Below are positions 15,759-26,200 of a DNA stretch of 64,000 nucleotides, piece by piece (position 1 is the stretch's first letter; every line of letters begins with the position of its first letter). The notes below the pieces were generated by a model. The model was not told where the DNA came from and made no database searches. It worked only from the letters and a program-made list of their open reading frames with translations. This stretch comes from Bacillus sp. REN3 (GTDB lineage: Bacteria > Bacillota > Bacilli > Bacillales > Cytobacillaceae), in NCBI RefSeq assembly GCF_017912555.1, contig NZ_JAERSD010000013.1, positions 1 through 64,000 of the forward strand, in the 5' to 3' direction. The translations under genes and the position numbers were made by a program.

Positions 15759-16169
15759 ATGATTCAAATCCCATCCAGCATCGACGGCAAACAATACAGT
15801 ATTGGCGATATGAAACAAAAGCTTGAGCCGATTGGGTTCACAGTCGGCGACAACTGGGAATACGATCATGGATATTTTGATTATAAAATGAACGATCACC
15901 ATGGTGATCAGCAGTATGTCCGTATTCCAGTCCAATCAACAGGAGGGGCATCTGACGATGATGGGACGCTCGTCCAGGTCGGTACTCCTTTCATCCTTGA
16001 CCACCAATTCAAGACGGATGTTGACGAAGAAGGGAATATCAGCAATTTTTCCGCTTCAGTGAATCAATTTAAAGAGCCAGCCGATAAGGATGCCCCCATT
16101 CCCGAAGGGTTTGTTGATCATGGTAAATCGCTGGTCGAGAAAGCAGAACAAGCCTTGAATGATCACTGA
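15759..16169 (+). CDS. yugN: YugN-like family protein
   Basis: The 136-residue soluble protein matches the YugN-like family of bacilli in length and layout: MIQIPSSIDGKQY start, LEPIGFTVGDNWEYDHGYFDYK, QYVRIPVQ and VQVGTPFILDHQF. The family has no known activity. It has a strongly acidic composition and no signal peptide or membrane segment. The ATG follows AAAAGAGGTCTCAGCA. It is a single gene with a terminator at 16181; about 290 bases upstream are empty. Confidence 0.82.
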   Translation: MIQIPSSIDGKQYSIGDMKQKLEPIGFTVGDNWEYDHGYFDYKMNDHHGDQQYVRIPVQSTGGASDDDGTLVQVGTPFILDHQFKTDVDEEGNISNFSASVNQFKEPADKDAPIPEGFVDHGKSLVEKAEQALNDH

Positions 16170-16180
16170 TCATAAGAATG

Positions 16181-16216
16181 AAGGCAGCCTTCCATGTTCA
16201 ATAGGAAGCTGCCTTT
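16181..16216 (+). terminator. Terminator of yugN
   Basis: AAGGCAGCCTTCC and GGAAGCTGCCTTTCTT form a stem with a single bulge around a 10-base loop, 11 bases past the stop. Confidence 0.7.
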
Positions 16217-16400
16217 CTTCATGAGCTTAAAAAGCGAAAAAGAATGGACACTGCCGTTCAAACTTATATCATCAATGGCTTCAGCCAAAAAGGACGTCAA
16301 TATTTCCGCCATCGCCTTAAAGCTTGCCAATCGCGAATTTTACTCGATGGAAAAATGCTATACTTGTTTACATAGTTTATTAACGGAGCGTGAAGCTTGA

Positions 16401-17606
16401 ATGGAAGAAAAATTGTATTATCAGGACCCGTATCTAAAAAGTTTCTCAGCAAAAATCATGAAAGAAGGGCTTGATCATGACGGACGAAGGTATGTTGTTT
16501 TGTCCCAAACAGCCTTTTATCCGACCGGAGGAGGGCAGCCATCTGATACAGGCAAACTGAATGGCATAGAAGTGACAGAGGTGGAGGAAACCGAGGGGGA
16601 AATCAGGCATTACATCAGGGAGACCCTCAATGGTGCCAGCCTGGCAGAAGGAATGATTGACTGGGTCCGCCGATTCGATCACATGCAGCAACACTCCGGC
16701 CAGCATATATTGTCGGCTGCTTTCGAACAGCTTTTTGATCATAAGACAGTAAGCTTCCATCTGGGAAAAGATACGCTGACAATTGACCTCATGGCTGAAC
16801 AGCTTTCCAAGGAAGAAGCGGAAGAAGCTGAAAAGCTGGCAAATGAGCTTATCCTTGAAAACAGGCCAATCGAGTGCAAATGGGTCAGTAAAGGAGAAGT
16901 GGCTCAATACCAGCTGCGAAAAGAGCTGTCAGTTTCCGAAGACATCAGGCTCGTGATCATTCCGGATTTCGACTACAATGGCTGTGGCGGTACTCATCCT
17001 TCCAGCACTGGCCAGGTCGGCTTATTGAAAATTTTAGGATGGGAGAAGCAAAAGAAGAAAGTAAGGGTAGAATTTATTTGCGGTAACAGGGTACTTACGC
17101 AACTCGGCCAAAAACACGCCATTCTCCGGCAACTTGCTTCCTTGCTGAACATGCCTGAACAGGGAATGCCTGAAGCCGTGGAGAGATTGCTCGATCACCG
17201 GAAGGAGCTTGAAAAGTCGCTGGAGGAAACGAATGACCAGCTCATCACTTATGAAGCAAAGGAATTGCTTATGCAAAAAAGTTACCCCGCCGTTTGCTGT
17301 TGTGTATATCAGGACCGCAGCATCCAGGAACTTCAGAAATTAGCAAGAAAGCTGGTTTCCTTGGCAGATGACCACGTGTTCCTGCTAGCTGCCGAAAATG
17401 GCTCGAAGCTCCAGTTTGTTTTTGCTAAGGGAAGGGAAGCAGAGGGTGACATGAAGGAGTTGGCCGGCAAGGCACTTCCGGCAATCCATGGCAAAGGGGG
17501 AGGCACTGAGTTGTTTGCCCAGGGAGGCGGCGAGTTACGAGTGCCAGGAGAAGAATTCCTCTCAAAAGTCAAAAAAAGCTTGAATCATGGAACGGATGAG
17601 TTTTGA
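16401..17606 (+). CDS. Stand-alone alanyl-tRNA editing protein (AlaX-L)
   Basis: The 401-residue product resembles the editing domain of alanyl-tRNA synthetase plus a C-terminal DHHA1-like domain. It removes Ser or Gly wrongly attached to tRNA-Ala in the cytoplasm. The zinc-binding editing residues are His98 and His102 in HSGQHILSAAF and Cys195/His199 in CGGTHPSSTG. A Gly-rich motif GKGGGTELFAQGGG near the C-terminus is the DHHA1 signature. The N-terminal synthetase catalytic domain is absent, and the length fits AlaX-L rather than a truncated alaS. The ATG follows GGAGCGTGAAGCTTGA. It is monocistronic. Confidence 0.9.
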   Translation: MEEKLYYQDPYLKSFSAKIMKEGLDHDGRRYVVLSQTAFYPTGGGQPSDTGKLNGIEVTEVEETEGEIRHYIRETLNGASLAEGMIDWVRRFDHMQQHSGQHILSAAFEQLFDHKTVSFHLGKDTLTIDLMAEQLSKEEAEEAEKLANELILENRPIECKWVSKGEVAQYQLRKELSVSEDIRLVIIPDFDYNGCGGTHPSSTGQVGLLKILGWEKQKKKVRVEFICGNRVLTQLGQKHAILRQLASLLNMPEQGMPEAVERLLDHRKELEKSLEETNDQLITYEAKELLMQKSYPAVCCCVYQDRSIQELQKLARKLVSLADDHVFLLAAENGSKLQFVFAKGREAEGDMKELAGKALPAIHGKGGGTELFAQGGGELRVPGEEFLSKVKKSLNHGTDEF

Positions 17607-17839
17607 ACAGGATATGGACGAGATATCAGGAGAACAAGGATTTTTCTCATGGTCCTTTTAAACTATTTTTTGTTAGTTCTTTTTCTGCTTTAAAGAGGAA
17701 ATCAGGGATCTATAGGCATGAATCATACTTTAAGCCTGATTTTTATTCGAGTTTTGCTGGAACTTGAAACTTTTACCATTTAAAAATATGTTTATCTCCC
17801 TCATAATGGAATTCAACCGAAGAAATAGGGGGAATCAGA

Positions 17840-18052
17840 ATGTTTGAAGTGGAAAAAGGATCTGTAGAAGAAGCGATTATGATCCTGCAAAATCTCGGTT
17901 TGAAAATCAATGAATTCGAGAAAACAAGTCCAATGATTCCGGTAGAAAAATATAAGGAATTATTGGAATTCACCATCGCTGTTGCCAGGAAGACGAATGA
18001 AGTGACTGATACAATTGACGAATTGCTAGAAGATATCGAAGCAAAGTTATAA
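17840..18052 (+). CDS. Small acidic helical protein
   Basis: The 70-residue product (MFEVEKGSVEEAIMILQNLG start) is predicted to be mostly helical and acidic, with no cysteine, signal or membrane segment. The ribosome site AGGGGGAATCAG precedes the ATG. I do not recognise a named family; it looks like a conserved small Bacillus protein. It is monocistronic and ends at a shared hairpin at 18064-18096, facing the minus-strand yfhP gene. Confidence 0.65.
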   Translation: MFEVEKGSVEEAIMILQNLGLKINEFEKTSPMIPVEKYKELLEFTIAVARKTNEVTDTIDELLEDIEAKL

Positions 18053-18063
18053 ATATCCAGGTA

Positions 18064-18096
18064 GTAAGAGAGCAGCCCCCAGGGCTGCTCTCTTAC
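18064..18096. terminator. Shared hairpin between convergent genes
   Basis: GTAAGAGAGCAGCCC-CCA-GGGCTGCTCTCTTAC is a perfect 15-bp stem. It contains the stop codon of the minus-strand yfhP-like gene and lies 12 bases after the plus-strand stop, so it probably ends both transcripts. Confidence 0.75.
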
Positions 18097-18971
18097 CGTT
18101 CTTTTTGTTTCTTTTCGATGTACTCAAATAGGAATGATTGTCCATTGCGGTAAAACCGCGGGTCATAGATCCCCAGTTTTTCACCATCATTGACGATGAC
18201 GACGAATGGCGACCATTCATGAAGCGTCCTGGCTTCCGGCCGTTTTTTAAATAGCTGGTTCAAGTTTGTATCCTCTGCGGATGTCAGTTCGTATTGGAGT
18301 TTCTTTCCCATGAAAAGGTTGTCCTGGAAAATTGAGACATCAATACCGTTTTTTGTTATAACGGAATATGTCCATGGAATGAACCCTGCTGATAGCGCAA
18401 TTTGATCATAGTCGTCCTTGTACTGTTCATAAATGATCCAACCCTGGACACTCTGGACAATAAGATGAAGTGCAATGAAGCACCACGCAAGTTTATAATA
18501 GGAAGGTCCTTTCTCCTTATTCCTTCTTGAAGCAAAGAATGCTGTTGCAAGGATCATCCAAAAAACGAAATCGACGATCGGGATGGTTCCGAAGGATACG
18601 CGGATGTTGGAAAAAGGTTCGAGGTAACCTGTTCCCCAGGCATTGAACAGATCACTGGTAATATGGATCATTACCGCCAGCCAGGCAAGAAAGAATAGTT
18701 TGCGATCTTTTACATGGAACAAAAGAAAAGAGAGTGCCACAAATAATGCTGCCCAGACGGGAGTCAGGAACACAGAATGCGTGATGCCCCGATGCCACAT
18801 TTGATACATGCCCTCACTATCCCAGAGTTTGGAGATGACATCGATATCTGGAATCTGGCTTGCTCCTGCAGAGGTCAGAAAATAAGCAAGCTTTTCTTGC
18901 TTGTTCATTTCTTTCTTATCCATTGCTCCATATAAAGCTAAGCCGAATAATGTATGAGTAACGGAATCCAT
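18093..18971 (-). CDS. yfhP: YfhP-like membrane-bound metal-dependent hydrolase family protein
   Basis: The 292-residue protein has the YdjM/YfhP-type signature: MDSVTHTLFGLALYGA at the N-terminus, then PDIDVI, HRGITHSVFL and HITSDLFNAWGTGYLEPFSN, with conserved His and Asp residues that could bind a metal. Four or so membrane helices lie in the first 190 residues; the C-terminal 100 residues are soluble. The family is annotated as metal-dependent hydrolases, but no substrate is established. B. subtilis YfhP is the nearest named relative. The ATG at 18971 follows GGGAGGTGCTCT. Confidence 0.8.
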   Translation of the reverse strand: MDSVTHTLFGLALYGAMDKKEMNKQEKLAYFLTSAGASQIPDIDVISKLWDSEGMYQMWHRGITHSVFLTPVWAALFVALSFLLFHVKDRKLFFLAWLAVMIHITSDLFNAWGTGYLEPFSNIRVSFGTIPIVDFVFWMILATAFFASRRNKEKGPSYYKLAWCFIALHLIVQSVQGWIIYEQYKDDYDQIALSAGFIPWTYSVITKNGIDVSIFQDNLFMGKKLQYELTSAEDTNLNQLFKKRPEARTLHEWSPFVVIVNDGEKLGIYDPRFYRNGQSFLFEYIEKKQKER

Positions 18972-19121
18972 AGAGCACCTCCCTGGAATTCTATTATAAG
19001 GGGAATGAAAAAAAAATTTAAAGCTTTTAGATGCAAAAGCAGGATTGCAAACTTTTCCCTATAAAGATAAGATTATTTTTATGAGGAATTCTGCCTTCAA
19101 AAAGAAAGGAAAAAATAAGTT

Positions 19122-20693
19122 ATGAAAAAATTAAGAGATGAAGTTCTGTCGCGAAGGACTTTTGCGATTATATCCCACCCGGATGCGGGGAAAACGACTT
19201 TGACAGAAAAACTGCTGCTTTTTGGCGGCGCAATCCGGGATGCGGGTACCGTAAAAGCAAAAAAGACAGGAAAGTTTGCGACAAGTGACTGGATGGAAAT
19301 TGAAAAGCAACGTGGAATTTCAGTCACTTCAAGCGTCATGCAGTTTGAATACGATGGCTTCAAGGTAAATATCCTGGATACACCGGGGCACCAGGATTTC
19401 AGTGAAGACACATACAGAACACTGACAGCTGTGGATAGTGCCGTTATGATCATAGATGCTGCGAAAGGGATCGAGGATCAGACCCTCAAGCTGTTCAAGG
19501 TTTGCCGGATGAGGGGCATCCCGATCTTTACTTTTATCAACAAGCTTGACCGCCAGGGGAAAATGCCTCTTGAATTGCTCGCTGAATTGGAAGAGGTACT
19601 TGGCATAGAGTCTTATCCTATGAACTGGCCAATAGGAATGGGAAAAGAGTTTCTCGGAATTTATGACCGTTTCAATAAAAGGATCGAACAATTCCGAGTT
19701 GACGAAGAGAACCGGTTCATTCCGCTGAATGGCGATGGCGATATTGAGGGTGAACATCCATTGAAGCAATCGTCATTATACGACCAGACGCTTGAAGAAA
19801 TCATGCTGCTGGATGAAGCTGGGAATGAATTTTCCGATCAGCGGATTGCTGACGGTACATTGACTCCTGTTTTCTTCGGAAGTGCCCTGACAAACTTTGG
19901 AGTCCAAACTTTCCTGGAGTCTTATTTGCAGTTTGCGCCGGCACCACAGCCGAGAAATTCCAGTACAGGAGAAATCGACCCACTGTCAGAATCGTTTTCT
20001 GGATTCATTTTCAAAATCCAGGCAAACATGAACCCTGCCCACCGGGACAGGATTGCTTTCCTCCGCATTTGCTCAGGCAAATTTGAGCGAGGCATGACCG
20101 TTCAACTAAGCAGGACAGGAAAGCCGATGAAGCTTGCCCAGTCAACCCAGTTCATGGCTGATGATCGCAGCACAGTAGATGAAGCAGTTGCCGGCGATAT
20201 CATTGGTTTGTATGATTCAGGCACATACCAGATTGGCGACACCATCGTTTCTGGCAAAGAAGCGTATGAGTACGAGAGGCTCCCACAGTTCACTCCTGAG
20301 CTTTTTGTCAGGGTATCAGCAAAGAATGTCATGAAGCAAAAACATTTCCACAAAGGTATCCAGCAGCTAGTCCAGGAAGGAGCAATCCAGCTCTTCAAGA
20401 CTGTGAAGACTGAAAATTATTTGCTGGGTGCCGTTGGTCAGCTCCAGTTCGAGGTATTCGAGGCAAGGATGAGAAACGAATACAATGTAGAAGTCATAAT
20501 GGAAAGAGAAGGTTCCAAAATCGCCCGCTGGATCGATGGTGATGAGGTCAATGACAATCTTTCCAGTTCTCGGAGTCTGCTCGTAACTGACCGATATGGC
20601 AAGAAGGCGTTCTTGTTTGAAAATGACTTTGCTCTTAGGTGGTTTCAGGAGAAGAACCCGGAAATCAAACTTTATAATCCAATGGATGTATAA
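19122..20693 (+). CDS. prfC: Peptide chain release factor 3
   Basis: The 523-residue GTPase recycles release factors 1 and 2 from the ribosome after termination. The G-domain motifs are [13 protein letters not shown] (P-loop), RGISVTSS (switch I), [11 protein letters not shown] (G3) and NKLD (G4). EF-G-like domains II and III follow, with RF3-specific blocks such as [21 protein letters not shown] and [13 protein letters not shown]. The full family length is present. B. subtilis 168 lacks prfC, but several other bacilli have it. It is a single gene with its own terminator, preceded by AAAGAAAGGAAAAAATAAGTT. Confidence 0.95.
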   Translation: MKKLRDEVLSRRTFAIISHPDAGKTTLTEKLLLFGGAIRDAGTVKAKKTGKFATSDWMEIEKQRGISVTSSVMQFEYDGFKVNILDTPGHQDFSEDTYRTLTAVDSAVMIIDAAKGIEDQTLKLFKVCRMRGIPIFTFINKLDRQGKMPLELLAELEEVLGIESYPMNWPIGMGKEFLGIYDRFNKRIEQFRVDEENRFIPLNGDGDIEGEHPLKQSSLYDQTLEEIMLLDEAGNEFSDQRIADGTLTPVFFGSALTNFGVQTFLESYLQFAPAPQPRNSSTGEIDPLSESFSGFIFKIQANMNPAHRDRIAFLRICSGKFERGMTVQLSRTGKPMKLAQSTQFMADDRSTVDEAVAGDIIGLYDSGTYQIGDTIVSGKEAYEYERLPQFTPELFVRVSAKNVMKQKHFHKGIQQLVQEGAIQLFKTVKTENYLLGAVGQLQFEVFEARMRNEYNVEVIMEREGSKIARWIDGDEVNDNLSSSRSLLVTDRYGKKAFLFENDFALRWFQEKNPEIKLYNPMDV

Positions 20694-20703
20694 TGAAGAA
20701 GGA

Positions 20704-20730
20704 AGCCGGCTTAAGGAAGCCGGCTTTTTT
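20704..20730 (+). terminator. Terminator of prfC
   Basis: AGCCGGC and GCCGGCT pair around an 8-base loop and are followed by TTTTT, 11 bases after the stop. Confidence 0.9.
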
Positions 20731-21153
20731 GCAAAGGAAAATGCTCCATGGTGGCAATGTACCTGATCCCGACTCCAGATTAGGTATCACCTCGCTGGCA
20801 TCCAGGATATGCATTATTAATGAAAAAATTCGCTTTTTCAATAGATAATGAGGTATGTCCTATTACGTTCATTATACTGAGGGAATGCCATTCCAGCTCT
20901 GCAATCACTTACTTTCCCGAACTTCAAGGAAATTCCTGGAAGTCAATGAGGATGCCATTATTGTTACAATCATCGCCATTGCACCGTAACTGGAGACCAG
21001 TTCTTCTGTAATCAGCCAACTGCTCACTAAGTAGAATTCAAGGATTCCGTTCTATCTGTTTTCTATCAGATATCCTGACAATATTTATCCTTTTCGCTGG
21101 GGCTCCAGCGAAACACTTGGCAGGGAGATTTACATGGTGAAAAAAGTATTTCC
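20731..21153. other. Intergenic stretch before the T-box promoter
   Basis: I find no supported gene in these 420 bases. A short plus-strand frame (20820-21011) lacks a ribosome site. CGCTGGGGCTCCAGCG near 21095 is a small hairpin of unknown meaning. Confidence 0.4.
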
Positions 21154-21182
21154 TTGACTTTTAGAATGAAGGATACTATAGT
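21154..21182 (+). promoter_or_regulatory. Promoter of the T-box leader
   Basis: TTGACT (21154-21159) and TATAGT (21177-21182) are separated by exactly 17 bases, placing the transcript start at about 21189, shortly before the T-box stem I. Confidence 0.75.
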
Positions 21183-21235
21183 AATACTATTCTTCACTTC
21201 CTTGCATAAAAGCGTTCAAGTGAAAAAGTGGATAT

Positions 21236-21434
21236 CAAGTGCAAGCGGAAAGAAGTAGAATCGCCATGGGCAGCACCGAGAGACTGGATGGACGCTGGAA
21301 ATCCAGGCAGTGACGATTTGAATTACATCCACTGGTTGATGCACTTGTTGAATGAAGAGGGCAGGCCATTAGTGTTTGCCAATTAGGGTGGTACCGCGGA
21401 GCTCCTTCGTCCCTAGACGAATAGGAGCTTTTTT
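21236..21434 (+). ncRNA. T-box riboswitch leader, probably tyrosine-specific
   Basis: The conserved T-box AGGGTGGTACCGCG lies at 21385-21398 and is followed by a terminator stem with loop and TTTTTT (21400-21434). Stem I closes through CAAGTGCA (21236-21243) and TGCACTTG (21340-21347), a perfect 8-bp helix. Inside it, GAAGTAG and GAGAGACTGG resemble conserved stem I elements. In the specifier loop GAATTACATCC the likely specifier codon is TAC (Tyr, 21324-21326); TTA (Leu) one base earlier is the main alternative. Uncharged tRNA should bind here and prevent termination, switching on the downstream transporter during amino-acid shortage. Confidence 0.93.
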
Positions 21435-21464
21435 GTATTTATTTCCATTGGGGAGGGTAACCGC

Positions 21465-22862
21465 ATGTTCAACCATGAGCCTGTAATTTCGATAAAATCA
21501 TCCGAAGCGCTAGTGGTCGTCCTGCTGCTGATATCAGGAATCAGCTATGGGATGATCAAGCTTGAGCTGGTTCCCCACATTCCTGTTGTATTGGGAGTAA
21601 CAGCGCTTCTCGTGTATGGACTAATCAAGAGAGTGGAAATGTCGGAACTGGAAAAGGGTATGATTGACGGGGCTAAAGCAGGCCTTGGAGCTGTGATGAT
21701 ATTTTTCTTCATCGGTATGCTTGTCAGTAGCTGGATGGCAGCAGGGACAATCCCAACCTTGATTTACCTGGCGTTTGAGCTTGTAACCGGAAAATGGTTC
21801 TATGCGATTGTATTCATAGTGACTTCAGTTGTCGGGCTAAGTATTGGGAGTTCCCTGACAACGGCTGCTGTCATCGGTGTCGCTTTCATGGCAGTTGCGG
21901 AAGCTCTCGGTTTGTCCCTGGCGATAACAGCTGGTGCAGTGGTCTCAGGAGCTTTTCTTGGCGACAAGATGTCGCCTCTCTCGGATACAACTGTCCTTGC
22001 GTCTACTACTGTGCAGGCAGATTTGTTCGAACACATCAAGAATATGTCTTGGACGACTGTACCGGCATTCTTCATTTCATTGACTTTGTTTGCAGGCCTA
22101 TCACCTAAAATCGGTTCAGCGGACTTCGACAGGCTGGATGAATTACAGGCAGTCTTGCAGGATATGAATTTGGTTCATTGGTATTCTTTGATTCCCTTTT
22201 TCCTGATTGCCCTTCTTGCCTTCAAAAAGATCTCATCCATCCTTACACTTAGTATAGGGACGGTGTCCGGGATGGCGATCAGCATGGTCATAACGGAAAA
22301 ATCAGAATGGGGATCCCTGCCTGGTATGTTATTTTCCGGGTACCGTTCGCAAAGTGGAAACGAACAACTGGATTCGCTCCTTTCAAGGGGTGGGATTGAG
22401 AGCATGTTGTTCTCTGTTTCGCTTGTTCTGCTGGCCCTTAGCATGGGCGGCCTGCTGTTCAAACTCGGAATCCTGCCGGCATTGCTCCGTGGGGTGAGTG
22501 ACAGTCTTGAAAAGGTGCCAGTCCTGATTAGTTCAGCGGCAGCTTCGGCTATCGGGATCAATATCCTGATCGGTGAACAATACCTATCGATCCTGCTGAC
22601 GGGAAATACTTTTGCGGAAAAGTTCAAAATCGCAGGTCTCAAGCCTAAGAACCTTTCAAGAGTGCTGGAGGATGCAGGTACAGTGATCAATCCGCTTGTG
22701 CCTTGGAGTGTGTGCGGTGTTTTCCTGGCAGGAGTCCTTGGAGTGGATACGCTTGAATACCTTCCTTTCGCGTTCTTCTGTCTTCTGTCTCCTATACTGA
22801 CACTCACGGCAGGCTTTACAGGGATGACATTATCACGGATTGAGAGAAAAGCGGCGGCCTAG
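21465..22862 (+). CDS. NhaC-family transporter under T-box control
   Basis: The 465-residue protein has about eleven membrane helices and NhaC-family blocks: GLSIGSSLTTAAVIGVAFMAVA, SGAFLGDKMSPLSDTTVLAS and NPLVPWSVCGVFLAGVLG. Classical NhaC proteins exchange Na+ and H+. However, members preceded by an amino-acid T-box are predicted, from comparative work on YheL-like genes, to be amino-acid transporters. With the leader reading TAC as the likely specifier, tyrosine import or tyrosine/H+ exchange is the best inference. It is translated from an ATG behind GGGGAGGG, 30 bases after the leader terminator. Confidence 0.88.
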   Translation: MFNHEPVISIKSSEALVVVLLLISGISYGMIKLELVPHIPVVLGVTALLVYGLIKRVEMSELEKGMIDGAKAGLGAVMIFFFIGMLVSSWMAAGTIPTLIYLAFELVTGKWFYAIVFIVTSVVGLSIGSSLTTAAVIGVAFMAVAEALGLSLAITAGAVVSGAFLGDKMSPLSDTTVLASTTVQADLFEHIKNMSWTTVPAFFISLTLFAGLSPKIGSADFDRLDELQAVLQDMNLVHWYSLIPFFLIALLAFKKISSILTLSIGTVSGMAISMVITEKSEWGSLPGMLFSGYRSQSGNEQLDSLLSRGGIESMLFSVSLVLLALSMGGLLFKLGILPALLRGVSDSLEKVPVLISSAAASAIGINILIGEQYLSILLTGNTFAEKFKIAGLKPKNLSRVLEDAGTVINPLVPWSVCGVFLAGVLGVDTLEYLPFAFFCLLSPILTLTAGFTGMTLSRIERKAAA

Positions 22863-22876
22863 GCTGCCGCTTTTCT
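22843..22876 (+). terminator. Terminator of the NhaC-type gene
   Basis: GAGAAAAGCGGC and GCCGCTTTTCTC form a 12-bp stem that starts within the last codons of the gene and includes its stop codon. Confidence 0.8.
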
Positions 22877-23172
22877 CTTACTTTTATTGATAACTGAAGG
22901 GAAAAATAGTCAGGATGAGATAAAATGAATGTTCCTTTTTGTTAAAATGGCTGAAAAAACAAAAACATCCCCTTATTCTTTAAAATCGGCAGACATGCTG
23001 ATAAAGCTAAAAAACATGAAATCTCAATACATTGAAGTTCCCATAAAACAGATATTGATTTAAAATGGATAGGACGGTTTTTCGCCGGAGCGGTTTTGCT
23101 GTCGGAAATGCATATCGAATGGTTGCATAATCGACAGGCTGTCCCTAATATTTAGAGTAGAATTCTTTTTTC
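22877..23172. other. Intergenic stretch before swrC
   Basis: No gene is supported in this stretch. An obvious -35/-10 pair for swrC could not be fixed; AT-rich sequence around 23130-23163 probably holds it. Confidence 0.35.
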
Positions 23173-23187
23173 GACTGTCGGTCAGTC
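23173..23187. promoter_or_regulatory. TetR-type operator in front of swrC
   Basis: GACTG-TCGGT-CAGTC is a palindrome of 5-bp arms within a region that reads TCGGTCAGTCAGG. TGACTGAC/GTCAGTCA sequences are typical operators of TetR-family repressors that guard efflux pumps. It lies 33 bases before the swrC start. No tetR gene is adjacent. Confidence 0.55.
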
Positions 23188-23219
23188 AGGTTTGTTTTGT
23201 ACCCGAAAGGAGCTTATAT

Positions 23220-26200
23220 ATGAAAGTCAGCAATTTCTCGATCAGACGTCCGGTTTTCACGATGGTGACGATGTTTCTGATCCTTATCCTTGGTGTCGTT
23301 TCCTTATTGAAGATTCCGTTGAAGCTGATTCCGGAAATCAATCCGCCTGTTGGCGTAGTGGTGACGAATTATCAGGGAGCAAGCCCGGAAGAGGTAGTGG
23401 AAAAGGTAACGAAACCCCTCGAGATGAACCTGGCCACGCTGCCAGGCATCAAGACGATGACCTCCACCTCACAGGAAGGATCCAACCTGATTTTGATGCA
23501 GTTCTCATGGACAACCGATATAGATGATATCCAGGACGAAGTGATCCAAAGACTTGATATGGCCCAGCTTCCTGATGATGCGGAAAAACCGAGATTCCTG
23601 AAATTCGATCCATCGCAATTTCCAATCATCCAACTGTCGTTGAGTTCTGAAAAGGATGAGGATGTGCTTAGAGAACTGGCTGAAGAACTTGAACTCGAAC
23701 TGACAAAGGTTGATGGCGTCGCGAGTGTGAATCTCTCAGGAACATCAGTGAAGGAAGTGCGTGTTGAGCTGGATCAGGACAAGCTGAAGACCTATAAATT
23801 AAGTCAGTCTGATATCGTTGATTTGATCAGGGCGAATGATGTGTCCATGCCAGGCGATACAATCCTCACTGATGGAAAAGAATTGACGACAAGGATCATC
23901 AGTTCGATCGATTCGCTGGATACATTAAAGAACCTGACCGTATTCACGAATCCTGTGACAAAGCAAAAGGTCACGCTGGATGATGTCAGCAATGTCGAAG
24001 TGAAGAAACAGGATGATCGCACAATCACGCGGACGAATCAGTCTCCTTCGGTCCTCTTAAGCGTTTTGCAGCAATCCGACGCGAATACAGCTGATGTCTC
24101 GAAGGCTTTCCTGAAAGAGCTCGATGAATTGCTCGAGAGAGAGAAATACGAAGGGATAAAGTCAGAAATCCTGTTCGATCAGGGTGACTATATCAAAATG
24201 GCGATCGGCAATATCTCCAATGCGTTGATTGTCGGCGGCCTCCTGGCGATGGCAGTACTTTTCTTTTTCCTGAGTAACTTCAAGAGTCCTCTCATCATTG
24301 GGATTGCCATACCGTACTCTGTCATTTTTACTTTTGTATTGATGTTCTTTTCTGATTTCACCCTTAATATCATGACACTTGGCGGCCTGGCTCTTGGGAT
24401 CGGGATGCTCGTGGATAACTCGATTGTTGTCATTGAAAACATTTACCGGCACCTGTCGATGGGGAAAGATGCAAAGACCGCTGCGATGGATGGAGCAAAG
24501 GAAGTCGGTGCCGCAATCACCGCTTCAACGTTGACAACAGTTGCTGTATTTTTGCCGGTTGTTTTCATCTCAGGCATTATCGGCGAGCTGTTTACCGAAT
24601 TCGCGATGACCATTTCGTTCAGCCTCCTTGCCTCATTGATTGTCGCCCTAACGGTCGTGCCTATGCTTGCAAGCCGGATGCTGAAAGCTCCGAAAAAGAA
24701 TCTTGAAGCAAGAAGGCAGCGTTCAAAATCGATGAAAGCTCTTGAAAGGTCGGTTAGGTGGTCTTTAAGGCATCGATTCATTGTCCTGTTGATCACGTTG
24801 CTCCTCCTTGCCGGAGGCGGATATGGGCTGACAACGGTTGGTACCCAGTTCCTGCCTGCGACAGATGAAGGATTTTTCAGCGTCAGGGTCGAGCTCGAAA
24901 ACGGCGCGGCACTGACTGAAACGGAAAAGGTCCTCTCTATCCTTGAAGATGAGCTGAAGGAAGAAGAGGATGTTGATGTATATGTAAGTCTTGTCGGCAC
25001 GACCCAGGAAGCTTCTTTCAGGGGAACAACGAAGGCAAATGTCGGTGAATTGTATGTGAAGATGGATGATCTTGAAAAGCGTGAACGAAGCACCTTTGAA
25101 TTTGTCGATGACAAAAAGCAGGAACTGGAGCAGGGTGCGAAGAAAGCAAATGATACCGCTGAGCTTTCTTTTAATATGCAATCGACCACGGGATCAGCTC
25201 CAAATACGCTTACATTCAGTGTCCGGGATACAAGTGAAAGGCGCCTCGATAAGTCGGTCACGAAGATTTATGAGGCACTCAAGGAATTAGATGATGTCAA
25301 TGAGCTTTCAACAAGCCGGATGGAAAAGGTGGATGAGGTCCAGTTAACAGTGGATCGCGAAAAGGCACGCGCACAGGGGCTTGCCCCCGCGCAAATCGCA
25401 ATGATTGTCAACGATGTGACAAGGGGGAATATGGCTACGCAAATGCCAGGTGAAGACGGGGATATTTTTGGTGTTTTCGTTGAATATGACCGTTCCATCA
25501 CCCAGAATCTTGATGAACTCAAACAGCTGCAAATCAAGAAACCAGATGGGAACTATGTTGCTCTTGGGGATGTGACGAAGATTGAAACAGGAAGCGGACC
25601 TGTGAGCATCCAGAGAATCAACCAGCAGGATGCAGTTGAATTCACACTGAAGTACAAATCCTCCACGAACCTTGGTGCGATTTCAAAAAAGGTGGATAAG
25701 GAAATTGCTGACCTTGGGTTACCCGAAGAAACGGATGTTATTTTCAGTGGTGACAGGGAACTTCTTGAATCGGCGATGGATGATTTGACACTCGCATTCG
25801 TCCTGGCGATCCTCTTCATCTATTTGGTGATGGCAGCCCAATTTGAGTCACTGAAGTATCCATTCGTTATTATGTTCTCAGTGCCACTGTTCGTCATCGG
25901 CGTTTCCATCGCATTGACGGCAACTAATACGCCTGTTGGCTTGACGGCGATCATCGGTGTCATCGTCCTGGCTGGAATTGTTGTCAATAATGCGATTGTC
26001 ATCGTTGATTACATCAACCAGAAAAAGCAGGCAGGGTCAAACCCACACGAAGCGATTGTCATTGCAGTCAAGGATAGGGCACGCCCCATCTTGATGACGG
26101 CACTGACAACAATCCTTGGCTTGGTGCCGCTCGCTCTTGGCATCGGGGAAGGAACGGAAATCAATCAACCTATGGGAATCACTGTGATCGGCGGATTGAT

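Noticed and set aside
16194-16400. Plus-strand frame between yugN and the AlaX gene
   Set aside because: It starts inside the yugN terminator hairpin, and its only Met has no ribosome site.
24443-25261. Long minus-strand frame inside swrC
   Set aside because: It is an antisense shadow of a strongly biased coding gene, very rich in Ser, with no ribosome site.
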